From: Takakia lepidozioides
Lineage: Eukaryota > Streptophyta > Takakiopsida > Takakiales > Takakiaceae
Length of the DNA: 64,000 bases
Assembly (NCBI GenBank): GCA_030704615.1
Contig: CM060734.1
Span: 23,374,001 to 23,438,000, forward strand
Direction of reading: 5' to 3'
Positions 21,157 through 33,100 of the stretch are shown piece after piece. The notes under the pieces were generated by a model that made no database searches, had not been told where the DNA came from, and saw only the letters and a program-made list of their open reading frames with translations. Every line of letters begins with the position of its first letter. The first letter of the stretch is position 1. Made by a program: the position numbers and the translations under genes.

Positions 21157-24100
21157 ATGGCGGCTGCGGACGCGCCCTCCCCTGCTCCGCTTCCTCCCTC
21201 CCCCCTCGCTCCTGCAGCCACGCCCTCGTCGCCCTCCGAGATTCCGTCATCTTCGTCAACAAAGAGTGGGATCAGCAACGGTGACAATAAGGGCCGGCCG
21301 GTGAGCGCAGGGACGCGGCTGAAGGGGGCGTGGTCTCATGTGGTACGGGGTCAAGTGGCTCCCGAGGCACAGGCTCATTTGTCGGCCAATGGTCCCTCGT
21401 CCTCTACCACCCACACTCCGCCTCTTCCTGCATCCACCTCCAATCCTGACAGCCTTTCGACCAAGCGTCCAAGTCAAGGACAATCTGGTCAGCCGGCGGC
21501 GGAGCATCCCTCACCATCACTGTCGGGGCCATTAGGGTCGTTTTCATCAGCAGGCACGAAGAAGAGACCGGATAGTACTCAGTCAGAGGTGGTAAAGCAA
21601 TCAAACTCTGTTACCACGAAAGTAGAGCAAGGGAGAGAGGAGGGGCACTGTAACCCCCACGGCGAGTGGCACTACTGTGGCAGCGACAGACGAAGTTTTG
21701 AAGCCTGCAAAACCTGCATGGAGAAAACCGAGCAGCAGTGCCGGCAAGGTGCCCGCCATTGGTCCTGTGATGGGAGCAGTATCGTGGCCAGCATTGGCCG
21801 ATGCACGAAGATCCAAGGCTACCTCTGAGCCCTCCAAACCGGCTGCTCCTTCTGTTCCTCCTGACAGTGGACCCTCCGAGCAGGTTTTCCCTCTGAGATT
21901 TTACTTGTTGCTACAGGACATACCAAATTTATTTGATGTACCAGAGAATGTATTTTCTGCTTTCAGTCTTACGGACGGCTGTAGTTTGTGAGAGCGGTTG
22001 TCTTTCGTCGAGCACCTGAGAGCCTGGCAGCCACACTGAAGTAAACTGAATTTTATTTTGTGTCTATTTTAGAAGCCCCTTTCTTATCCAAGGGGCAGGT
22101 TACAGTTTGTGATGAAGTCTGTAATCAAACTGAGATGTGGGATATTCAGATGCCCTTAGTCTATCCTCTTACGTTTTTCAAGCAAGGTGGGACACCTGAC
22201 AATATGGCTTGCCTAATGTTGGAGCGATCTTAGGTCTGTGGTACATTCCCATTTTGCTTGGGCCAAAGTGTCTTCTTTTCATGGATTTACATGTTTACCT
22301 GATATTCCTCAGACTGGACACACAAAACCACCACCAAAGAAAATAAAGGCATTTGTACTTGGGTTGCAGGGCTGGCACTGACATTGAAGTAGTTAGAAGC
22401 CAGTATTATATTATGGCCCGTTTATTCTGTGAGTTTTTGGTCTACAGGAGAAAACCCTGATGTGAGAATGGGTGTATGGTTTTGGAGACAGACGGTGTCT
22501 GGGTGGCCAAGGGCAGGTAGCAGTAGCAATATCAACCATGTGGCACCTTCAGGAAACAAGCAGCAGGTGATTAAAAGGAGCCCAAGCCCCTCTGTGAATT
22601 GTACAGCGGTGCCAGTCCCTGTCACAGTTTCTGCTCCACCAGAAGTTGCAACAGCAGGGGAAGACCTGCGTGGAATTGATCATGCACCCACTCAACCGGC
22701 CCCTAAAAGTAGCAGTGAGGGGACCACAAAGCAGAATACTGCTAGTGTTGGGGGCAATGACCGGAGTCGGCCTTATCACAACAGAGGAGCTGGGAACTTC
22801 GCCGGTAACTCTGGGAACCGCCGCAGCTTCCGAGATCAAAGGGGTGGCAACAATCACGGGTGGCACCAGCATCGGCCATTTGGAAATAATAACAATGGTG
22901 GAAGAGACAATAACACTCCTGGTGTGCAGCACCGCAATGGTCCCAGGAACTTCGGGAGCCGTAACAATTTCATAAATAATCCCTCGGGCTTCATCAATCC
23001 TGCAGGTGTGTCATCTGTTGAAATTGAATATTGTTTCTTTTTTGGCTGGCAGAACAACGAAAGTACACTACATGGGTAAGAGGTGAAAGTTGATGGATTA
23101 TCTCACAGATTCTTCTTCATGGTTTCTACTGGCAGTGGGGGCTTCAAACAAAGGAAGAGCCTTGCCTTGATAGGCTGTCAGGGCTTAAAACCCTCAGGTT
23201 GGTTCAGGGGTTTCACATCATGTAACACACACAGGGAACCATTCTGGAGGACAAATGATGGCAAAGTCTCAAGCGTTGGATGGAGTGCTGACAGTTTCTA
23301 CAGAAAAGCTCCTATCTATGCTCACCTACAACGTCTGCATGTTAACGTGCTCCTCTCTCAGCATGCAAGCCTAGCAGCACTTTCATTAGTTGGGTCTTGT
23401 GCATGGGTATGGAAAATAATTGGGTATTTGGACTCTGCTGCTGCTACTGAATGTGGAAGCAGGTGGCAAACATGTCAACCACTCATGAGTATTGAGTAAT
23501 GGTTCTTGGCAGTGTGCATGGTGGCTGGTTAGCAGGTCTAGTGACTACAGGTGTCTGTTTTGCTAGGCTTTTGTCATGTTTTTCCTAAGGTTCACATTTT
23601 CTGAAGCGTTTGTGTGTTGACCTGAATCGCCTCCCATTTAACCGCTTTTGGGTAGGGATTTTTATAACATGCTCGGATGTATGAAGCCTTGATTAGCAAG
23701 GGGTAATGATCGTACAGGAAATATGTACTATGTGCCAGCTAGCACCGCAAGTGCTTTACGCAGATATTTCCCACCTGGAGTAGCGCCGGCAGTGTTGCCT
23801 GACACAGGCACAACATTAAGAGTGATGTTGGTGAAGCAAATTGAATACTATTTCAGGCAAGTGCTTTTTTATGTTGTGGGATTAAGTGCGTTAGAGTGTT
23901 TCCCGTAGTTGCTGGAGACAGAGATCCTGCATCCGATTATTTGCAAAAACTGGGTTGCCTAGGCTGGCTCTGGCCGATGTAAACATCACATCTTGGTATT
24001 ATAGGAGTCCAGGAACTTGGAATGGATAGGCTGCCAAAATGTAAAGTGCCTTCACAAGCTGGATGTATACTCACTGCCAGACAGACGTCACTCATTCATT

Positions 24101-27100
24101 TTATAAAAACTCGACCATCCGCACTCACGATGTGAGGCCATGTTGTCTACTCAGAGTCTGCAACCTTTGACAATGGTGGCCTGAAAGGCTTTCTGGTGGG
24201 CTTTGAGTGAGCTGCAATTTAGGGCTCAAGGGCCCTGCACTGGCAGTCATCTCCTTACACAGAGGCCATATTACGAAATGTTTTTATCTTTTAAGAATCA
24301 TACCGAATGAAAACAACTATCTTGAAGGGCTCCTTCCTTTGTACTACTTTGTGAATTGTTATGCTCAACATTCTTCATAGCAGCATGAAAATTATTAGTG
24401 AATTTGCTTCGAAGGCTTGAGGTTACAATATGCTTAGTGTTTCGTCTCATTCTATGATGGCATCATATGCAAATTTGACAGTGGCCCACCTATTAATGCC
24501 AAGGGATTTGGTGCTTCTGGTTATGCAGCATTGAGAATCTATGCAGGGACATTTTTTTGCGATCTAAAATGGATGACCAAGGCTTTATTCCTGTGTCTGT
24601 GATTGCAAATTTCAATAGGGTTAGTATGCTACCTCCTTCTCTGATGCTCTTTGAATTCCTCCATGTATTTTCTGGTTTATTGGGGCTTCCTTCAAAAACA
24701 TTTGTATTTCTTCAAGGAGATCCAGTGAAGTTTGTTTTCTCAGAGACACTGGTTTCCAAACCTACATATTCCCACATGGCAAGTCAATCTACATCCAATT
24801 GAAACGTGAATATTTCGAATTTCCACAATTGCTCTCAGGAATCCCCTGAGATCTTTGAAGCTATTGCCCCTTGTGTAACTTACAATCGTTGGCCGCACAC
24901 AACCAATTAATGGATGGAGGAATGGCACAGGTACGCATGTTGACGGTGGATGCAGCCATCATCATGGATGCTCTTGGTGATTCTGCTGTGGTAGAACTGC
25001 AGGTATGCTGGAAAGGCCTTCTTGAGATAATGTCCTTATTTGTAGTCAGGAGCTGGTTGTTTTTAACCGGGAAATTTTGAAGCCTTTCAGCCAAGTGGTC
25101 TACATTGTTGGATGTCTCCGAGGTGCTATTTACTTGCTTTAGAGAATCAAATCACCAAATTTTCAAACAGTAGTGGAGCTTCCCAGCTGCAAGCTGGCAT
25201 GTTGTGACTACGACCTTGGTCCACAGTTCTATCACTCCTGTAACTTGACTGTGAAAGTATAAAGGCGATTCTGGTGGTGTGTCAATGGAGCTGGCTTATT
25301 GATACAAATAGGTCTTCCCTCTCCATCATGTTTCATCGGAGTGCAAGTGTCTTTGTTCCTTGGGTTCAGGCCTTAGAAATTCAGAATGTACATTCTTCGG
25401 CCCAACCAGTTAAGCGTTAGCAGTTGTCAACTTGTCATGATTAGATTTGATCAGGGGTGAGGCTGTCATGCAGGGTGATAAAGTTCGGAAGCGGGATGAT
25501 TGGGCCAATTGGCTACTTCCACTCAGCCACTACTCTGGAGCCTCCTTGACCTCCAGTGTTCAAGATAAAGGGGATGAGGCTCATGTTGGAAAGGCTGACC
25601 TGGAGGAGCAAGGTCTCGCAGCCCTGAACAAAAGTAAACATGAGAATGGTGCTGTCAATATTATGGGTGTTGAAGAGCAAATCAGTGTCCCTTGGAGTAG
25701 GAGTTTGGCACGTGAAGCAGAACTGGAAGCGACTGTTAAACAGAGCACAGAGACTCTCAGCGCTGATGCTGTACAGAAGAGGTGTCTAGCCTCAGAAGCC
25801 AAAGGTTTGTTCCATAGCTTTTGAGTTTTCATGCCAATTGAAAAGCTGTGTATAGGACAGTCCATCTGACAATATCAAGTGCTCAGTCAGCTGTGTGCAC
25901 CCGTGTCTCTCTCTCTCTCTCTCTCTCTCCTATGACACACTGTGGAGAGATGGTCTATGGCTCCGCCTCTGGTCTTGCTGGATCAAGGGAAAAATGTGGA
26001 GAGTTGTCCATAACTTGCATGCTCACACCAAAAGCTGTGTCATTGTTAACAGAAGTCTAACTTCTTTGACATAGACCAAGGTGTAGCTCAAGGATGTACC
26101 CTCTCCCCTCTGCTCTTCAATGTTTTCATCAATCAACTCCTCGAGGATGTGGAACGTGAGGGATTTGGGTTAAGGGTGGGTGATGCCACCATCCCAGCCC
26201 TTATGTTTGCGGATGACTTCGCAGGCATAGGGGAGACTCCTTCCAACCTCCAGGAATTGATTGATTGCGCGAAGAGATACTTTGATCTTTGGGGGCTAGA
26301 GGCTAATGTCAGTAAATGTGCAGTGGTGGCATTCAACGACAGAGGAGAGGGAGGAGGTGATCTTAAGTGGCAGTGGGGTAGCCTAGAGATTCCAGTCCTC
26401 TCTTCCTACACATACCTGGGCGTTGAGTTTTCCTCCAACTGTAACTGGGATGCACATATCCAGAAAGTTGTTCAAACTGGCAAGGGCAAAGCGCTGAGTC
26501 TCGCTAAATTTTTCCACTGCAGAGGGATTAACTCTGAGGTCAAGAAAACCTTGCTTTGCCGCGTTATTAGACCTGCCTTGGAGTACGGATCTGCTATATG
26601 GGTTGATAACTCCAACCAGGCTAAGTCTCTAGAATCCATTCAAGTGGGGGTGCTTAAGGAGTGCATGTCAGCATGCTCCAAAACAGCCAATGTGGCTGTT
26701 CGGGGTGAGTTTGGCATCCCTTCCTTAAGCTCCTGACGAGATGAATTCAAGTCAGATGGTGGGGTCAGTTGCAACACATGTCCAACACCAGATATCCTAA
26801 GTTAATCGACTCAATATCTTGGAAACAGGACCGCCCTGTCAAACAGGCTAAGTCCTGGCAGAAGAGAGTAGAAGAGATTCTCAAGGATCTGAATCTGGAC
26901 CCGCAAGTCTTGACCTTGCTGGATAAATCTGACTTAGAGACTATAGTGTCCAAAGCCATGTCTGTTACCAGAAAATTGTCCGATGAAAATGAAGTTAGGC
27001 AGAAAACTTCCCTGAACCTGTTTCCAGTCTGTGACATGGGGGAGGATGTCATGGATGACCTCAAGGGTCTACCCACTCTTGGCACTAGACTGAAATTTAA

Positions 27101-30100
27101 ACTCGGGGCAGGAAGCCTACCTTCAGTAAACAGAAGCAGAGAGGAAAGGGAGAGTGCAATTGCCCATTGTGTGGGCAACGCGAAGACAATATTCATTTCC
27201 TGATACACTGTCCAGGGTACTCTCACCAGAGAGACGCTTGCCTCAAATCTATCAAGGGAATTGTGCCTCTACCTATGTTTACCAACTTTGAAAGTCTCGA
27301 GGCTGAGCCAAAAGCCCAGGCCCTTGTGGGGCCTAGTTACTGGGCAAACCACACACAGCAGATTGATGCTTGTGTGAAGGGATTTCTAGAGGATATCTGG
27401 AAAACCCGGATCAATGTTCTTTACCAAGTTAAGTCTTACTACCGACGTCAGCCCCTGACAGAGGTAGGTTCTGTCCCTTTGTGTTCCGTTCAAACTGAGC
27501 GCGGGGTCAATGGCCACAAGGCTACGGCGAACGTCTTATGAGTACATTCTTTCTCTCTTCAAACTAGAGAAAACTCGGATTAATAGTCTGTTCCAAGGTA
27601 AGTCATACTACCGGTGTCAGCCCCTGACAAAGGTAGTTTCTGTCTCTTTGTGTTCCGCTCAAACTGAGCGCGGGGTCAATGGCCACAAGGCTACGGCAAA
27701 CAACGTCTTATGAGTACATTCTTCAAACTTGAGAAGGATTTTTCCTGCGACTTCATCATACCTTAGGGATGATTTTGACCTGCCCAGGGATACCCTAAAG
27801 TGTACAAGCAATTCCAAATGCAGAAGTCATTCTTTTGGTGGCTAATTTGACAAAATGATATATATTTACTGCTTAAACACAAACACTAATGCTGGTTTCA
27901 AATTAGGGTTTCAGTACCCTAATCCTGCAAAGTGTACTCATTTACAAGATGGTGCCTAAGTACACTATGTAGCCACGTGAATGACAGTTGCGTTATCGGG
28001 CAAAACGGCTTGCCAAGCTCTGCCCTCAAGAAGATCCATTGTATGGCTTTAAATGCACCATGCTTTAATGGTGCAGCTCGCGACTCCTGTGCAGTTTATA
28101 TCGAAGCCATGGTTCCCTTGGTATCTCAAACAGGAAGTGACACTTTGCTTTCACCTGACTGTTACATTTACATTCTTGTATGCAAGTGGATACCTGCGAT
28201 GGCAACAGCTGGTCTGCCTCAAACTTACAAGGTGGTTTGCTGTTGCACACGCTTGTTCTAACTTTGATAACCCTGTACTTGCTTTGGAATGCATGTTGGA
28301 AAGCTATAGCACATGTGAAGGCCTGCTACTCACCTTGCGCATCCTCACTAACACGCATTCTTGATGTGGTTGCTTTTTGGAATGGGCGCAGGTGAGGGTA
28401 CTTCACCTTTCATGGATTTCTAAAGCTTGGATTGACGGGTAGTTTACAGTTTGTTTGGAGTATGTGAGGGAAAGCACTTGACTCCTATGGCAGCCAGTAT
28501 CGAACGGGCCTGCTACTATGATTTGCGATTTGCTTTGTGCTTCACGAAGCGAAGTAATAAGATACTTGATCTTATAGGACTCGTTGGTGTTTATCCAGTT
28601 TGGTGGAACTGAAATTATCTTGTAATCAGTTTACAACCCCATGGATTTTGAACTTCGTTTTTTGTCAAAGCTAAGTCGAACATGGTGGTGCGCTGTAAGA
28701 ACTCGATGGTGGTATGTGGAACTCTTTCTGGAAATGACTTCTAAATAGCAGTTCTGTTTCATATGGTATTACTGAAATCAGGGTATATGCTTGTAGAAGC
28801 TTTACTACACGAACATGATCGCCTGGTTCGAAAACGTACTTGGATTTGTACTGGTAACATTTTTGGTAAACCTGTCTTTATGCATAAAGCAATGCGGAAA
28901 GCATTGATGTCCAGGTTTGGATAGCCTGGATCACCCAAGTTCCCACGACCCTCCCTGTTTTCCTCTTAAGGGAATGTACTGTTACTTGGTGCAAGACTTC
29001 CAGCATTTGAAATATTTGTCAATAATCTTATTGAAAAAAATGCTGCAGGTGCAGAGAAGGCAAGGCAATCACACATTGGTGGAGACGGGAAGTCCATTCA
29101 AGGGGACCTCTCAAGAGATGGTCTTGCATACCATAAGCCTAGAGTGGGTCTTGCGGCCGCATCTTCTCTTGGAGAATCTGTGGACAACTCCGTTCAATAT
29201 TTAGACACAAGATTTGTTGTTTCCAATGCCTTAAATGACACTGAAGAGGCGAGGTCTGTCTTGCAACAATCAGAGGGTGAGAGCTTGGGTGTGAGAATAC
29301 CAAATTTTGAGACTGAGGCCGATGCAGAGAGTCATTCTCCAAGTTCAGAATCAAAGACAGAATGTGAGGTCGTGGCTGATGATGAAGGAGACTGGTCAAC
29401 GGTTTCGATGCATGGTAATGCAAAGCGGCGGGGCCCTAGTAGCAAGCGGCTGCCCACTTCACGCCTTGCTGAGCTAAAGACAGGAGGTTTGTCTGCTGCC
29501 TTTAAAGCCAAAGACAGTCATGATGAGGACACGTTTCAATTGGATGAAGAGCTGGAGTCATCGGAGCGGTCAGCTTCAAAAGATAATTCGTCTCTCTCCA
29601 AAAGGTATTATCTTGTTATATTATTCGTGGTTATCAGTACTGAGGGATTAGTTACAGCTTCAGATTGTAGTCCTGCATGCTGGGACTGGCTGTAGGATAC
29701 TACTACAAGGCCTACTTTTGCATGTTCTCTAATTCTCTCTTTTGCTTTGAATTTACAAATTGAGTATTTGGCTTATTTTTTTCTGATGAATGGTCTATTC
29801 CTGCAGCCGTGATGAGGATGAGGATGATGATTCAGATATGAATGACCATGATGTGCAACGACTAATCATTGTCACTCAGGTATGTCTGGTGCCTACACTC
29901 AGTATTACCATTTGGTCTGTTGAATTAAGGCCAAGGTGTATGTTGAGGTAAGTCTTCCAACTGATGTTGCAGATTATACAACCACTCCCCTCCGCAAGTT
30001 ACTAGATACTTAGAGCATGCAGGACTTTCCTGTACTTGCAAAAGCCTTATTCAATGCCTTTGGCTGCAATCTTACTCCCTCTGATTCCCTCCTATTGTTT

Positions 30101-33100
30101 TGTAATCTTGTTTGTAAGGCGTGTGTTGGTTGGGCATACAGAGTAGGAAGCCAGCTCGAGCTGATCGCAAAGGTCCTGATGGTCGCGACCATGGGAGGAA
30201 GGCTATATCTGACGACCTTGTCGCTGTAATCAATGACGGTCTTTACTTTTATGAACAGGTGTGGAGTCCACATGTTGCAACTGCAAGTGCTCCTTGTTTC
30301 CTTGGAGGCTATTGTCTTTACACAACATTTTGAACAGCTGATGTTTATCATTGTTTTCAGGGTCAAAATAAGTGGGCCTGCTCAGTGGTCTTGTCATGGA
30401 CCAACTATTGTTGGTAGATATTGATTTGAGGCAAGTATATTATAGCGAAGATGTGAAAGGAAAAGAAAATCGAGTAAATAAAAGTGGATGTGACCACAGA
30501 TTTCTAGAGTACGAGGGAAGGGATTAAATAATTTGACTACTCCAATGGGAAAACACATTATTTGGGAGATGGACCTGAGTGAGGTGTCTGTGTACCAAGG
30601 ATAGGAGGAATCTGCACCATCCCCCAAGTATCAATGATTTCCAACAGACTGTTGCCTTTCTCATTTTATTGCACCTTCCGATTGTTCACCTGAAGCATCT
30701 TGCAGTGATCTGCATTCCACAAGTGCTTCCAATTTCAGTGAGAGTTGACAAGTGTATTTGTTAAAGCGAAATGATGCAATGCCCTTGTGCACAGGCTCTG
30801 GCTTGTTGTGAGAATTTAACTGACTTTGCAAATTCACCAGAATCGCTAGTGAGATTTCCAGGTATTTCTTATAATAGCAAAGAAATCTTCAGCTCTAACT
30901 AAATCAACGAGGTTTGTTGGTATGTTGATTTTTGTAGTGCAAGAGGTACTTATGGGTACAAGATGTCATCCACAAGATCCTGGTTGACACCTGTATGAAA
31001 GCATGCGTGCACATTCTCTTCACATCTGCTAAGGAATGATATAGAATATCTACCCATGGTTATTGTAAGAGATCACAATTTGTCTGTAACAGGGGGATGT
31101 CTCTGTCATGGGGATACACAGGAGTTGCGGCAAGGTCAGTCAAAGCGCAGCAGTGGAGCCCAGGCAAGCAAACCAGGCAGTGCTGAACCGGGCAGCAGTG
31201 TGGGTGACGTTGCAGGGCGCTCGCTTGTAGGCAGTGTGGGTAGCGGTGGGTTGGGGGCATGGCCTCCTAGGGGCCACCAAAAGACCTCATGCTTCAACCA
31301 CCAACAGCGCCTCTTTCCAAGTGACCCTCGTGATGTAAGCCATCGAAGTCGGCACAGCACTTCTTTAACCACTGAGAGCCCACCCAATGACTCTGTGGGG
31401 TTCTTTTTTGGTTCAACCCCTCCTGACAACCAGAGGTTGGTCTTTTGCTTTGGAAATATGTATATTAGAGTGCAAATGTTGTCAATGTACCTCCCCTTTG
31501 TGTTTAATTGGATTGAAGGAAGGGACAGCACAGCACAGCACTCCTGCGACGGCCGTCGCAGGAGCGCCCGGCCGTCGCTGGGGCAGCGGTGCTGCAACGC
31601 CTCGTTGCGATTCCCCGGCGTCACAGCCTCCCGGGGGCGTCGTAGCGAATTGTTGCGACGCCAGGGCGTCGCAACCCCCAGCGCGCTGGCGGGGGAATGG
31701 GGTCAGTCCCCTTTCCGGCGACGGCGTGGCATCTTGCCACGCAAGATGCCACAACTTCCACTTGCGCATCTGCTGTTGTGGGAGCTTAGCTGCTCAAAGG
31801 GACCTTTCCACCCACCTAGTGGAGAAAAGGGTAGGTGTTGGTGGGATTGTATGACTGAGTGATTAATGTGCATCTGATGGTGTTCAACGCAGTCAAGTCT
31901 CTCAAAACTGATAAATGCTGCTGTGATGTTTGCAGTGGAGCTGCTAATCTTTCCTCGTCAGGTGGATCTGCATCAGCAAGGCTGGGATCATCTCCTTATG
32001 GCACTTCGCCCATGAGTAGCTTTCTGCCTGGCAGCAGCCCACAAGTTGGATCAGTGCCAAAATCCTTCCCCCATTTTCAGCATCCTAGTCATGCACTCCT
32101 GGAAGACAATGGCTTCAAACAACAAAAGTGTGCACTTTCCCTTGTTGTTGTGCTTTATGTTGATATGTTGGTGTAGGTTTGTTTGTCAGTGATTTTTAAT
32201 GTTCTGTTTCTTCTGCCCCCAGTCCCTTTTTGGAGTGGAGGGTTTTAGTTTTTGGGTGTTTGCTTTAGACATGTTTTTGTGTAGTCACACAGCAGTCATG
32301 CAGGTCTGTCTGGCTCAAGTCCTGAGGTTTTGTACATCATTCTGTATAAGAATGTTTCTTTGCTTCCTTCTCAAGTACAGAGTTTATGAGGCTCTCACAT
32401 TGATATATGTCATTCTGTCATAGAATCACCGTATAGTCTCTCCTGTGCTGCTGGAGCTGTATTTTCGTCTCGTGAGGAACCAGCTATACTTTTGCCAGTA
32501 GTTGCCAGTTCCTTTCAAATGCAGGCATACTTGAGAGGTTATGAAAGAGAAAGACAATTGTCTTTTGTCAACAGGCCACAGGAGGCCTAGAGGACCTGGG
32601 GTCACTGTAGAGAAGCAAGAGATACAGAATGAGTGTGTCTACCCTCCCAATCTTTGATCGGAGGTGTACTGTCAGCATGTATTGTTGAGTGGAATTGGAG
32701 TGTGTGTGTGTGAGAGAATGTACTCATAAGACGTTTGCCGTAGCCTTGTGGCCATTGACCCCGTGCCCAGTTCGAACGGAACACAAAGGGACAGAACCTA
32801 CCTTTGTCAGGGGCTGATGCCGGTTGTAAGACTTACCTTGGAATAAACAATTGATCCGGGTTTTCCAGATATCCTCTAGAAATCCCTTCACACAAGCATC
32901 AATCTGCTGTGTTTTGCCCAATAACTAGGCCCCAAAAGGCCCTGGGCTTTTGGCTCAGCCTCAAGACTTTCAAAGTTGGTAAACAGAGGTACAGGCACAA
33001 TTCCTTTGATAGATTTGAGGAGAGCGTCTCTCTGGTGAGAGAACCCCGGACAATGAATTAGAAAATTAATATTGTCTTCAGGTTGCCCACACAACGGGCA

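Noticed and set aside
24241-24450. Micro-exon encoding HENY near the La motif
   Set aside because: CATGAAAATTAT near 24385 looked like part of the motif but runs into a stop. The exon at 24529 gives a perfect in-phase match.
31136-31862. Long open frames on both strands around LARP1 exon 11
   Set aside because: Only 31122-31435 on the plus strand is LARP1 coding. The rest is open because the GC-rich palindrome island has few stops.
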